Origin: CAUZIZ01 sp965222655
GTDB lineage: Bacteria > Acidobacteriota > UBA6911 > RPQK01 > JAJDTT01
Assembly (NCBI GenBank): GCA_965222655.1
Contig: CBDCUP010000022.1
Location: 1,860,001-1,924,000, forward strand
Direction of reading: 5' to 3'
DNA: 64,000 bases
Shown: one piece after another, positions 8,643 to 17,394 of the stretch
Layout: every line of letters starts with the position of its first letter
Position numbering within the stretch: position 1 is the first letter of the stretch
Notes under the pieces: generated by a model
What the model was told of the DNA's origin: nothing
What the model saw: the letters and a program-made list of their open reading frames with translations, nothing else
Databases searched by the model: none
Position numbers and translations under genes: made by a program

Positions 8643-8977
8643 CCGCAGATTTGGGTCATCCGGTAAATGGGGAGGTGGGGACGTGGTTGGCACCTTCCGG
8701 ATCCCAAATCTGCTCCCCGTTCGCTTGTCCATATAGTCGGCTGCAGTAGCAGAGGCCGTGGGAACTGTGGAAAACTCCGAGCGACATCGAACCGGGCCAG
8801 CAAGCCCGTGATACGGAGTTTTCCAAGCGCTGTGCGAACGGTGGAAAAACAACTGCGAGCACTTGCCAGTTCTCCTCCAGAACTACTTGTTTTTCCACGG
8901 TTTGCATAGTGCGGCAGTTTCCATGGCCTACCTTTGACTGGCGGCACCTCCCCATTTACCGGATGAACCGCAGATTT
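8643..8977. mobile_element. MITE-like palindromic element (~315 bp) with flanking 10-bp direct repeats
   Basis: Perfect 22-bp inverted repeats are at 8656-8677 and 8945-8966. The decamer ccgcagattt is found directly outside them at 8643-8652 and 8968-8977, like a target duplication. Inside are two nested hairpins: 8769-8779/8814-8824 (11 bp) and 8841-8852/8887-8898 (12 bp, enclosing agttct/agaact). The left repeat can alternatively pair with 8697-8713. No coding capacity is seen. Confidence 0.6.
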
Positions 8978-9292
8978 ACCCTAGGGACTCAGGATCTGGA
9001 CCTCTGATCTCAGTTGCGGGGAGGCAAACTGAGCGACTGAGCGAGGCTGCTGAGCCATGAGCAAGGAGCTGGTTTCCGCCTCCTGGATAGAAACGGGGGT
9101 GCCCACGGCATTCTTGACTGGGAAAGGACCCGATCGAATCGATTGCAGGTCCTACAGCCGGAACCTCTCTCCAAGACATCGCTCGACCTCGAAGAGGCGA
9201 TCCATCGGGCGGAGTGGAGCTGCGGTGTGTCTTTGTCTGTCCTGCGAACTTTGCTGTCCGAGTGAGGTCGTTTGGACAAGACCCTGAGCTGA
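8978..9292. other. Intergenic stretch upstream of the response regulator
   Basis: No gene supported. I looked for a sigma-54 -24/-12 promoter before the response regulator and did not find a good one. Confidence 0.4.
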
Positions 9293-10678
9293 ATGGTGAA
9301 AAACTCAAGACCCGGGAACTCCCGACCCACAAGGATTCTGGTAGTAGATGATGAGGCTTCCATGTTGGAGGTTCTCCGGATGCGACTGGAGGATTGGGGA
9401 TTTCGCGTCGAGACGGCTGATTCTGCGACGGTCGCTCGGAAGCTTATACCCAGGTACCTTCCTGATATCGTGATCTCGGATGTGATCATGCCAGAGGTCT
9501 CGGGACTCGAGCTCCTGGCACAACTCAAAGCCGAGAATGCTCATCGGCCCGTTATCCTCATCACTGCTCACGCGAGCGTGGACGTTGCAGTGGACGCCAT
9601 CAAAGAAGGAGCCCAGGATTTTTTGACCAAGCCCCTGGATTACACCAAGCTGAAGGCCATCCTGGAAGCCGCCCAGATCGAGATTCGTCAGGTTGAGGGA
9701 TCACAGGAACTGGCATCCCAGCTGGAGACAGGATCCGAGATGGGATCCACGTCATTCATAGGAATGAGCCCTCCCGTCTTGGAAATCTTGAAGCTGGTTG
9801 GTGCGGTAGCCGATCGGGATACGCCCGTCTTCATCCATGGTGAGAGTGGAACAGGAAAGGAGATGGTGGCCCGCCTCATACACGAAAGGAGTCACCGAAG
9901 AGGCGGCCCTTTCATTGCCATCAATGCGGCAGCCATCCCTCGGGATCTGATGGAGAGTGAGTTCTTCGGACACGAGAAAGGTTCGTTTACCGGAGCCGCC
10001 GGTCGTCGTCAGGGATGTTTCGAGTTGGCCAACAAGGGTGTTCTGTTCCTGGACGAGATCGCCGAGATGGCTGTGGCACTGCAGGCCAAGCTACTGCGCA
10101 CCCTCGAGAACGGTCGGATCCGGCGGCTGGGTGGGCAGGAGGAAATAGAACTCGATGTTCGCGTTCTGGTTGCTACCAATCGTGACCCGCAGAAAGCCAT
10201 CGAAGAGAACAGGTTGCGTGGAGACCTCTATTACCGCCTAAGTGTTTTTTCCATACCAGTACCGACTCTCCGGGAACGGATGTCTGACCTTCCTCTCCTC
10301 AGCCAGTTTTTTGTCAACCAATTCAACGAAAAGCACGATACCCGGATCATCGGGATCCGAGATCAGGCCATGGAGTTGCTACAGGGATACTCGTGGCCCG
10401 GCAACGTGAGAGAGCTCAAGAATGTGATCGAGAGAGCGGTCATCCTGGCCGGAGGTAAGTGGATTGAACCCTCCCACTTGCCCCCCTATCTTCAGACACC
10501 TGCAGGTGCGGGACCCCGACTGGCTCCGCGTGTCGGTGCCACGGCGGCCGAGGCGGAGAAGGAATTGATCCTGGCAACGCTCGAGCAGACAGGCAACAAC
10601 AAGGCCGAGGCCGCTCGTCTCCTGGATCTGGATGTGAAGACGATCCGTAACAAGCTCAAGTCCTACGGCCAGATGTGA
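9293..10678 (+). CDS. NtrC-family sigma-54-dependent response regulator (GlrR/QseF-like)
   Basis: 461 residues in the classical three-domain order. The receiver domain (about 13-125) has the acidic pair DD19-20, phospho-acceptor Asp63 in IVISDVIMP and Lys in DFLTKPLD. The AAA+ sigma-54 interaction domain has Walker A GESGTGKE (about 183), the sigma-54 contact loop GSFTGA, Walker B VLFLDEIAEM and the WPGNVRELKNVIERAV block. A Fis-type HTH (NNKAEAARLLDLDVKTIRNKL) closes the protein. It should activate sigma-54 promoters when phosphorylated by the kinase encoded 6 bases downstream. The order regulator-kinase-lipoprotein recalls the GlrR/GlrK/QseG genes of enterobacteria; the specific signal is unknown. 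Confidence 0.95.
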   Translation: MVKNSRPGNSRPTRILVVDDEASMLEVLRMRLEDWGFRVETADSATVARKLIPRYLPDIVISDVIMPEVSGLELLAQLKAENAHRPVILITAHASVDVAVDAIKEGAQDFLTKPLDYTKLKAILEAAQIEIRQVEGSQELASQLETGSEMGSTSFIGMSPPVLEILKLVGAVADRDTPVFIHGESGTGKEMVARLIHERSHRRGGPFIAINAAAIPRDLMESEFFGHEKGSFTGAAGRRQGCFELANKGVLFLDEIAEMAVALQAKLLRTLENGRIRRLGGQEEIELDVRVLVATNRDPQKAIEENRLRGDLYYRLSVFSIPVPTLRERMSDLPLLSQFFVNQFNEKHDTRIIGIRDQAMELLQGYSWPGNVRELKNVIERAVILAGGKWIEPSHLPPYLQTPAGAGPRLAPRVGATAAEAEKELILATLEQTGNNKAEAARLLDLDVKTIRNKLKSYGQM

Positions 10679-10684
10679 AATAGC

Positions 10685-12175
10685 ATGAAGCTTGCCACCA
10701 AGATCAGCGCAGGCTATCTCATCCTCATTGGACTCATGCTCTCGGCGCTCCTTTACCAGGCATCAATTATCTTCTCTCTAAACTCCATGAGTGAAAAGCT
10801 CTCTCAAGTAAACTTCCAAGCGGCCCATCTGGTCTACCAACTGAAGCAGCATCTATCCCTTATTGAGGAGTTCACGCAGAAATTCTTCGTGACCCGGGAC
10901 GGGGCCTTTCGGCAGGAAATGAACCGCGGGAAGGGCAGATTTGCGGAGGATCTGGACCGGCTTGGAGATCTGAGCCTTTCCAAAGCCGAAGCTGGGAAAG
11001 TCCGGGAGCTTGAGGAGGCCTGGGATGACTACAGCAAGGACACGTTTACTCCAGCAGCAGAGTCAGAGTTCTCTCCTGCCGAAGCTAAGGATCTGGTGGA
11101 CAGGCATCTCAAGCATCTGGACGACCTCGACGAGCTCGCTGAAGAGACAATTCAGATCATAGAGGCGTCTATCCTGGCCAAGGTACAGCAGGCAGGCCAC
11201 GCCGGTCGCCAGGCCGACAAACATTCCCTGATAGCAGTAGGACTGGCAGTCCTTCTGGGTCTGGTCATCTGTGTCCCCATTATCCGCTCGATTTCGAGTC
11301 GCCTGGATCGTTTGACCCAGGGCACCCGGGAGATCGCCAAAGGGAACTTCGAGTATCGTATCTACGAGGATGGAAGCGACGAGTTCGGCCTGCTTGCGGC
11401 GGAGTTCAACAGCATGGCACGCCGATTGAGTGAGCAGGACCGAGTGAAGAAGGATTTCTTCTCCTACGTTTCCCACGAACTGAAGACGCCGCTGGGGTCG
11501 ATCCATGAAACCATTCGACTCCTGCTGGATCGGATCCCTGGTCCGCTGGAGGAGAAGCAAGAGCGGTTGTTGAAGCTGAATCTCAAGAGTGCCGAACGCC
11601 TCTCCGCGATGATCGGCAATCTCTTGGATTTGTCCCGGATCGAGGCGGGGATGATGCAATACGACTTCGGGAACCATGATCTGGTCACATTGGCTGAAAG
11701 AACACTAGCGGAGTTCGAGCCCAAACTTCGTGAGAAGCAGGTACTGATCCGAACTTCCTTTCCGGATGAGGAAGTCCCTGTGCGTTGTGACGAGATTCGG
11801 CTGCGGCAGGTGATCGAAAACCTCTTGGACAACGCGCTCAAGTTCTCACCGCAGGGCAGCAGCATTGGTTTGGCCATCCACAACCAGGACGAAGCGCCCG
11901 ATGCCGGAGCGCAGCGTGAGAGAAACGGAGGCTTCGTGGCACTGGACGTCTCGGATCGTGGCCCGGGCGTCCCGGATCGCTACAAACGGAGCATCTTCGA
12001 CCAGTTCAGCCAGATCAATGGAGGCAAGAAGGGCACTGGCCAGGGTGCGGGGCTGGGCTTGGCGATTTGCCGCAACATCGTCGACAGTCATGGAGGAAGA
12101 ATCTGGGTTCAAGATCACTCAGGGGGAGGAACTGTCTTTTCCGTCCTCCTCTCCCGGGTCCGACAAAGCTCGTGA
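10685..12175 (+). CDS. Membrane sensor histidine kinase (GlrK-like)
   Basis: 496 residues. A first membrane helix (about 8-30) is followed by a ~150-residue periplasmic helical sensor region, a second helix (about 182-202), HAMP (ending EFNSMARRLSEQD), HisKA with phospho-acceptor His264 in FFSYVSHELKTPLGSI, and HATPase_c with N box ENLLDNALKFS, DRGPGVP and the GAGLGLAI G box. It starts 6 bases after the NtrC-type regulator, so the two form one operon and a cognate pair. Its stop TGA (12173-12175) overlaps the GTG start of the lipoprotein gene, which implies translational coupling. Confidence 0.94.
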   Translation: MKLATKISAGYLILIGLMLSALLYQASIIFSLNSMSEKLSQVNFQAAHLVYQLKQHLSLIEEFTQKFFVTRDGAFRQEMNRGKGRFAEDLDRLGDLSLSKAEAGKVRELEEAWDDYSKDTFTPAAESEFSPAEAKDLVDRHLKHLDDLDELAEETIQIIEASILAKVQQAGHAGRQADKHSLIAVGLAVLLGLVICVPIIRSISSRLDRLTQGTREIAKGNFEYRIYEDGSDEFGLLAAEFNSMARRLSEQDRVKKDFFSYVSHELKTPLGSIHETIRLLLDRIPGPLEEKQERLLKLNLKSAERLSAMIGNLLDLSRIEAGMMQYDFGNHDLVTLAERTLAEFEPKLREKQVLIRTSFPDEEVPVRCDEIRLRQVIENLLDNALKFSPQGSSIGLAIHNQDEAPDAGAQRERNGGFVALDVSDRGPGVPDRYKRSIFDQFSQINGGKKGTGQGAGLGLAICRNIVDSHGGRIWVQDHSGGGTVFSVLLSRVRQSS

Positions 12176-12824
12176 AAACCAGGTGTCGCATCTCAATTAA
12201 GTGCCTCCTGACGGGTGTCCTGAGTCTGGCTCTGCTTTCCCTGGCTTGTCAGAAGAAAGCACCAATCAAGAAAAGCCCTCCTGTCCGAGACTACCATCAG
12301 GAAGCTGAAGCGCTGTTCGACTCTGGAGACTACGCCCAGGCGGCGTCGCTCTACGAGCACTATTTGAGCCAACCCGCCCCCAAGCAGCAGACACAAGCGC
12401 TTTTTCGTCTAGCCCTTATCCATGCGCTGCCGATAGTTCCCTATACGAACCCCAACGGGCCACACAACTCTTTCAGCAACTGCTTCGGCTTTCGCCTCCT
12501 GCATCTCTGGCATCTCAGAGTAGATTTATCCTTGGCCTCAAATCCCAAATCAGGAAGAGCAGCTCCGAATTGAAGCAGCATCGATCTGAGATTCAGAAGC
12601 TAGAGTCGGAAGCGGTTCTGCGGAGAGAAGGAATGGAGAAAATAGAGTCCGACGCTACCGAATCACGCGGGCAAGTGGAAAAACTCGAGGCTGACGTCCA
12701 GAGTCTCCAGAATCGGATTCGGCGGCTGAAAACAGGTATCCAGGAGCGGGAAGCACAGATAATGCAGCTTTCTTCAGAGCTGAACAGGCTTAAACAGATT
12801 GATTTGGGACGAAGGCCTCCCTGA
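12172..12824 (+). pseudogene. Lipoprotein with TPR-like and coiled-coil regions, interrupted by a one-base frameshift
   Basis: The gene starts at GTG 12172, overlapping the kinase stop (GTGA). The N-terminus is a lipoprotein signal ending LSLAC, then a short TPR-like segment (EALFDSGDYAQAASLYEHYL). Near 12428 the frame breaks. Reading on in the other frame gives DSSLYEPQRATQLFQQLLR, then a Glu/Lys/Gln-rich coiled coil (SEIQKLESEAV...) to the stop at 12824. One missing G (ccgatag for ccggatag) would restore a ~218-residue protein. Position after a GlrR/GlrK-like pair makes it an analogue of QseG. Real mutation or sequencing error cannot be told apart here. Confidence 0.75.
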
Positions 12825-12858
12825 CCCTGAGCGGGCGTGAGGCCAGGGAGGGGAAAAC

Positions 12859-12889
12859 GGGAGATGACCGGGGAGGATGGTCATCTCCC
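12859..12889 (+). terminator. Hairpin downstream of the two-component/lipoprotein operon
   Basis: Perfect 11-bp stem gggagatgacc/ggtcatctccc with a 9-nt loop, 34 bases after the stop. There is no clear T-run, so it may act as a weak terminator or an mRNA-end stabiliser. Confidence 0.45.
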
Positions 12890-13292
12890 TTCCCTGCCGG
12901 GGTTATCCCGGCATACCAGGCTCGCCGATTCCTCGTCCTTTCCCTGGCATGCGATTGCAGAGCCAGGGGAGTAGCCAAGGACAGCGAGACAACTGCCAGA
13001 ACCCATTCGTCGCGGGCAACTCTTGACGGCGTTCTTTCCCTTATCCGTGCCCTCTATCCGTGCCCTCGCCTGAACTATCTTGCAAGACCCGTACCACACG
13101 GAACATACCCGTAAATCCAGGCTATCCACAGGACTGGGCCGGATAGGATACGGGGAAGATTTCCCCGGTTGGGGGAGTTTTTCCCCGATTTGGAGGGTTT
13201 CTCGGACTCCAGCGTCGGGTCAGTCCCGTCTGGATGCCCGTCCAGGCAGCGAAGTCTTGACCGCGTGTCGGAACTGGATAGACTGCACCTAC
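12890..13292. other. Intergenic stretch with tandem gggga/tcccc hairpins
   Basis: No gene supported. At about 13153-13190 two small hairpins follow each other, ggggaa-gat-ttcccc and a gggga..tcccc copy. They could be regulator sites or transcript structure; nothing more can be said. Confidence 0.35.
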
Positions 13293-15689
13293 ATGGATCC
13301 ACAGACTTTGATGGCAGACAGAAAGGAGCCTCGTCGCACCCGACACAACAGATGCTCTACGGCGCTGCTAGCGTTCCTTGCCCTGTTGTTGGGCTGTGGC
13401 GTCGAGCCTGAGCCTCCAGAGCGGGCCCTTGGGGATCTGACAGGTCACTGGCAGCTCTTCGTGGACGACTATCTGGTCGAGGAGAAAGTCCAGGTGAAGC
13501 GGACCTACCATCCTCTCCAGAAGGATCCACGGAATCCGATACTCGTCTCGGAAGGGTCTTGGAAGGAAGAGCGCACGATACCCTACGGGACCGTTCTGCC
13601 CGGCACAGACGGAAAGGGATACCGGATGTGGTACGACGTCTGGGATGGCGACTGCCACAACCTCTATGCCACCAGCAGGGACGGCATCAGCTGGACGAAA
13701 CCCAGCCTTGGCCTCACCGAACGCGAAGGATCGAAGGACAACAATATCTTGTTCCGTCGCACCCGGCTTGACCATATGCCTCAGGTGATTCATACACCCT
13801 GGGAGCAGAATCCCCAGCGTCACTACAAGCTGATCAATTACGATTTCGGACGCAGCCCGCCGGACCACTCGGTTACCGGCTTTTGGGCGGCTTTTTCGGC
13901 GGACGGTATTCACTGGAAGGAAGCGGACGAAAATCCGGTGCTCCCTGATTCGGGCGACGTAGGCCACTTTCTCTGGGACCCTCACACGGAAGGGTATCTG
14001 GGCTACCCCAAGGTGTTCTCCGCCGTCAGAGGATTCAATCGCCGCTCTGTTGGCGTGACCTCCTCAACTGATTTTGAGCAGTGGACACCAGCTGAGCTGG
14101 TTCTGGTACCGGACGAGTGGGATGACCGTTGGGTAACCGAGTACAAGCAGCATACCGATTTCTACGGGCTCACTGTCTTTCCCTATGAGTCGATGTACCT
14201 CGGGTTTCTCTGGGTCTTTCGCATCACGAACGGGGAAAACGATGGGCCCATCTTTTGCGAGCTGGTAAGTAGTCGGGATGGCATCAACTGGAAACGCAGC
14301 GAAGGAGATCGGGTTCCTATCTTGTCCCTGGGAGAAGCGGGATCCTGGGATGGCGGAATGGTACAAACCCTCAACTATCCTCTACTGGAGCAGGATACGA
14401 TCAAGGTCTTTTATGGCGGATTCGATCAAACCCATGGTTTCAGAACCGGCCGCTCAGGAGTCGGTCTGGCCACCCTGCGCAAGGATGGCTTCGTCTCGCT
14501 TGAGGCGGGCTCTCCCAGGGGTGCCGTGACCACCAGACCTCTCAAAGACCTCGAGGGCGAACTGAGGTTGAACGCCAACGCACAGGGGGGAGAGATCCGG
14601 GTAGAACTCCTTGATGAGGAGGGAGCCGTCTTGAGCGGATTCGCCGCGGGAGAATGCCAGCCCCTCGAGCGGGATGGCGTCAACCAACGGATAAGCTGGG
14701 GTCCGGGACGCGATCTGATCCCGGCATCGGAGAAGCCTCGCCGCTTACGGTTTCTCATGAGGAGTGCCTCGCTTTTTTCGTTCATGGCAGGGCCCAATGT
14801 GCGCAGGGCAAGCCTTCCAATATCGGCCGAAGCGTCCTTTACGTTTGAGTCGGGTGAGGGAAGAACTGCCGGCGATAAACTCAGCAGCGACGGAGCCCAG
14901 CGGGGGCTTCTCCACAACGGGGTCTCCCTTGTCAGCGACTCCGAGAACGCGATCAGCGGGAATTCGGCTCTCGCCTTCCACAGAGAAGGAGGGACTCTCA
15001 ACACCTTCGAGATCGAAGACACTTCTCATCTGGGAGATCGATTCACACTGGCCGCCTGGGTCAAGACTCCCAAGCGAAATCTGACCCGGTTGTTCAGTAC
15101 CTACCGGGGTAGTGGTGAGCCTGCCACAGGGGAGTTGATCTTCGATTTCAATCCTTCTACCGGGGTTCTGCGTTTCATCCTCAATGGACAGAAGGTCCAG
15201 TCCTCACCCCGGTTCTGGCTTGGCGATCGATATCATCACCTTGCCGTCAGCTATGCCCGGGGCAGCGTCAGGCTATACCTGGACGGTCGCCAGGTGGGCG
15301 AGGGGAGGGTGCGCCCGGGGAATTCACGTCTGATGTCTGATGGCTCGACTATCGAATACTTCGCCCCTGCAAGAACAGAGTCGAGTGTAGGAATTCACCT
15401 GGCAGCAAACCTGCGAATCGGAGAGGATCAGGGCGGCCGCTTCATCTTTCGCGGCCAGGAGGTCGTCGCGTCAAACCAGCAGCAGCTGGTGGGCTTCGTC
15501 GACAACGTCCTGGTTGCGAAACGAGTCCTGTCGGCCAGCGAGATCGGGGAGCTCGTCTCGATGTCGAACCCCGTGCAGGAGAACCTCAAGGTCTCCGCCG
15601 CCAGTGACGCCGGTGCCACATCCGCGGCCCAGTCGATTCCCAGCAAGCGCGACGGAACCATCCGCGGAAGCCGACGGATCGGTCAGTGA
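13293..15689 (+). CDS. Lipoprotein with five-bladed glycosidase-like domain and C-terminal LamG/concanavalin-like domain
   Basis: 798 residues from ATG 13293. An N-terminal lipoprotein signal ends LLLGC (about residue 37). The first half has repeated aromatic/Asp blade motifs typical of GH43/GH32-like beta-propellers (YRMWYDVWDGDCHNLYATSRDGISW, FSADGIHWKEADENPVL, WDGGMVQTLNYP). The C-terminal part (about 560-760) looks like a LamG/Laminin_G_3 jelly roll (FTLAAWVKTPK, HHLAVSYARGSVRLYLDGRQVGEG). It is likely anchored in the outer membrane or periplasm and binds or cleaves a glycan; I could not identify catalytic residues. A longer open frame upstream of 13293 lacks a signal peptide and was not used. 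Confidence 0.8.
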   Translation: MDPQTLMADRKEPRRTRHNRCSTALLAFLALLLGCGVEPEPPERALGDLTGHWQLFVDDYLVEEKVQVKRTYHPLQKDPRNPILVSEGSWKEERTIPYGTVLPGTDGKGYRMWYDVWDGDCHNLYATSRDGISWTKPSLGLTEREGSKDNNILFRRTRLDHMPQVIHTPWEQNPQRHYKLINYDFGRSPPDHSVTGFWAAFSADGIHWKEADENPVLPDSGDVGHFLWDPHTEGYLGYPKVFSAVRGFNRRSVGVTSSTDFEQWTPAELVLVPDEWDDRWVTEYKQHTDFYGLTVFPYESMYLGFLWVFRITNGENDGPIFCELVSSRDGINWKRSEGDRVPILSLGEAGSWDGGMVQTLNYPLLEQDTIKVFYGGFDQTHGFRTGRSGVGLATLRKDGFVSLEAGSPRGAVTTRPLKDLEGELRLNANAQGGEIRVELLDEEGAVLSGFAAGECQPLERDGVNQRISWGPGRDLIPASEKPRRLRFLMRSASLFSFMAGPNVRRASLPISAEASFTFESGEGRTAGDKLSSDGAQRGLLHNGVSLVSDSENAISGNSALAFHREGGTLNTFEIEDTSHLGDRFTLAAWVKTPKRNLTRLFSTYRGSGEPATGELIFDFNPSTGVLRFILNGQKVQSSPRFWLGDRYHHLAVSYARGSVRLYLDGRQVGEGRVRPGNSRLMSDGSTIEYFAPARTESSVGIHLAANLRIGEDQGGRFIFRGQEVVASNQQQLVGFVDNVLVAKRVLSASEIGELVSMSNPVQENLKVSAASDAGATSAAQSIPSKRDGTIRGSRRIGQ

Positions 15690-15718
15690 GCCCCTTCATT
15701 TGATTCTTACGGTTGGCG

Positions 15719-15804
15719 GACGTGGCTTCGGTCTCCAGGACGAAGTCTTCCGCTTTTGAGCCCCTTGGCTCGAAACCCAGCGGCCTGGAGACCGCTGCCA
15801 CGTC
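15719..15804. repeat. Module A copy 1 (long palindromic hairpin)
   Basis: Arms gacgtggc..ggtctccagg and cctggagacc..gccacgtc enclose a gagccccttggctcg inner hairpin. It is followed by a module C-type tail (15812-15869, gaagtttcctttcctgtacg ... gctaagctgaaacc). Confidence 0.7.
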
Positions 15805-15894
15805 TCGCGACTGAAGTTTCCTTTCCTGTACGATTCGGCGCAGCCGGGGGATGGGCTAAGCTGAAACCTCCTTGCCCGTGTCAGCGGGTAAGGG

Positions 15895-16698
15895 ATGAAT
15901 CTCGTAACGGAGTTCTGCTATAAGAAGGATCTCCAGGAGGTGCGTGTGGCGGGAAAGCAAATCACATTGGTGGACGACCAGGAATGGCCGGCGGCAGGCT
16001 TCAGCTTCGAGCTACCCATCCGTCCCGAGGCGTGTGCCCTCGGGGTGATCGATGTCCAGCACTATGCTCTCGACAGCGACGGCGATCTTGTTCACACCCT
16101 GCGCCAGAGCAGTACCGGTGTCTTCCAGGAGTTCTCGCGCCAGGCTGAGCGGATGGTGAGCAACATCCAGAAGCTCCTCTCGACTTTCCGAGAGCAGGAT
16201 CGCCGGGTCGTTTACACCCGCCATGGCGCCTTTCTGCCCGATGGGCCGGATCTGATCATCAGGCGGCGCGGACGAGAGGAGGTTGCCTTGACCTCAGGGG
16301 ACTGTTCCTCCGGGCACATGGCCGTCCGGGGCACTCCGGGACACGAGATCCTTGCCCAGGTCAGGCCCAGGAGGGGAGAGTTGGTGCTGGACAAGAATAC
16401 CAGCAGCGCTTTCCACAGCTCTCCCATGGATCTGCTGCTCCGCAATATGAAGGTGGAGACCCTGGTGCTGACGGGTCTCGCTACGGATCAGTGCGTTCTG
16501 GCCACGGCCATCGATGCCGCTGATCGGGGATTCCACGTGATCCTAGCTGCCGATGCCTGCGCCGGTTTCGACGCCGGCAGCAGCGAAGCCGTTCAGATCC
16601 TTTTCGGCCGGGTCTGGGGCTACGTGATGCAAACGGACGACATCATCCACTGGTTTCGGACCGGCGACAAGCCCACTCGCACCCGCCTGCCGGCGTGA
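15895..16698 (+). CDS. Isochorismatase-like cysteine hydrolase
   Basis: 267 residues with the alpha/beta isochorismatase/nicotinamidase fold. The expected catalytic triad is visible: Asp in ALGVIDVQH (about 51-59), Lys in LVLDKNTSSAF (about 165) and Cys in GLATDQCVLATA (about 200). Family members hydrolyse amides such as nicotinamide, N-carbamoylsarcosine or ureidoacrylate, or the vinyl ether of isochorismate. The motif alone does not choose between them. Cytosolic, no signal peptide. It stands alone between module A copies 1 and 2, so it is probably a single-gene transcript. The ~30 residues before the core are longer than in the shortest relatives, so the start could be internal. Confidence 0.85.
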   Translation: MNLVTEFCYKKDLQEVRVAGKQITLVDDQEWPAAGFSFELPIRPEACALGVIDVQHYALDSDGDLVHTLRQSSTGVFQEFSRQAERMVSNIQKLLSTFREQDRRVVYTRHGAFLPDGPDLIIRRRGREEVALTSGDCSSGHMAVRGTPGHEILAQVRPRRGELVLDKNTSSAFHSSPMDLLLRNMKVETLVLTGLATDQCVLATAIDAADRGFHVILAADACAGFDAGSSEAVQILFGRVWGYVMQTDDIIHWFRTGDKPTRTRLPA

Positions 16699-16716
16699 CC
16701 CAGATCGATGCCTGCC

Positions 16717-16829
16717 CCATTCGAGAAAGAAACTTCGGGCCCAGCGTGGCGGTGGCCTCCAGGCCGCCGTGTATCGAGAGCTGAAGGCTCGAAAGAAGAA
16801 TACTTCGGCCTGGAGACCGAAGCCACTTC
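16717..16829. repeat. Module A copy 2 preceded by a module C fragment
   Basis: The C fragment ccattcgagaaagaaactt is at 16717-16736. The A hairpin follows at 16744-16829 (gtggcggtggcctcc ... tggagaccgaagccac), with inner tcgagag..ggctcga. Its right flank gagtttcagg provides the last codons and stop of the truncated gene at 16828. Confidence 0.7.
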
Positions 16830-17361
16830 AGAGTTTCAGGGTTCGTGCGATGTTGCCGAGCTTGATTCTGCCACCCTGTGGTCCAGTCTGGTAGTGTGTC
16901 AGGAACAGTACGACCGTGCCCTTCGCCGTGACCAGGCCCTCCTCCACAAAAACAGGACGCTTCTGATCTCTCGCATAAGCCTCAAAGGAGTAAGGGAGCT
17001 TGTTGTACTTATCCCAGGTCCTGCCGCCATCCCTGCTGAGGGCGTACTCGCTCCAACCATCCGAATTGTGGTCGCTGCTGTTGATATAGAACGCAACTAT
17101 GCTGCCGTTCGCATATTCCATGCACACCGGTCCACCATGGGAGCACCTGCCGGGAGCATCGTTCTCTAAATCGGCGATGATCGTCCCAAAAATGTCATCT
17201 CCGAGTCTGGTCGATGGGTCGTAGTCATAGATCACGGCGCCATCGATCAGTTCGTACTGTATGGTCTCTTTCTCCGGCATCGCCTCTTGCGCGATCGCAA
17301 CCAATGTAAGGCCCATCAGCAATGTGGAAGCGATAATCGCGCCCCTTTGTTTCATCATCAT
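16828..17361 (-). pseudogene. N-terminal fragment of a sialidase/BNR-type exported protein
   Basis: 177 residues. The start ATG at 17361 has a good RBS (aaggagag) and opens a Sec signal peptide (IIASTLLMGLTLVAIA). The mature part has one BNR/Asp-box, ALSRDGGRTWDKY, and the sialidase-like VCMEYANGSIVAFY. Sialidase-like proteins of this class normally have 350-450 residues, so this is less than half. The frame ends LGNIARTLKL-stop inside the flank of module A copy 2, so a repeat insertion or deletion seems to have removed the rest. It starts 33 bases after the neighbouring sialidase gene and would be co-transcribed. Confidence 0.7.
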
Positions 17362-17394
17362 TGCTCTCCTTTCAGCTTCCTCTCTCACAGCTCG

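Noticed and set aside
8978..9292. Sigma-54 promoter upstream of the response regulator
   Set aside because: No TGGCAC-N5-TTGC-like sequence of good quality was found; a TGGCAC at 8688 has no partner.
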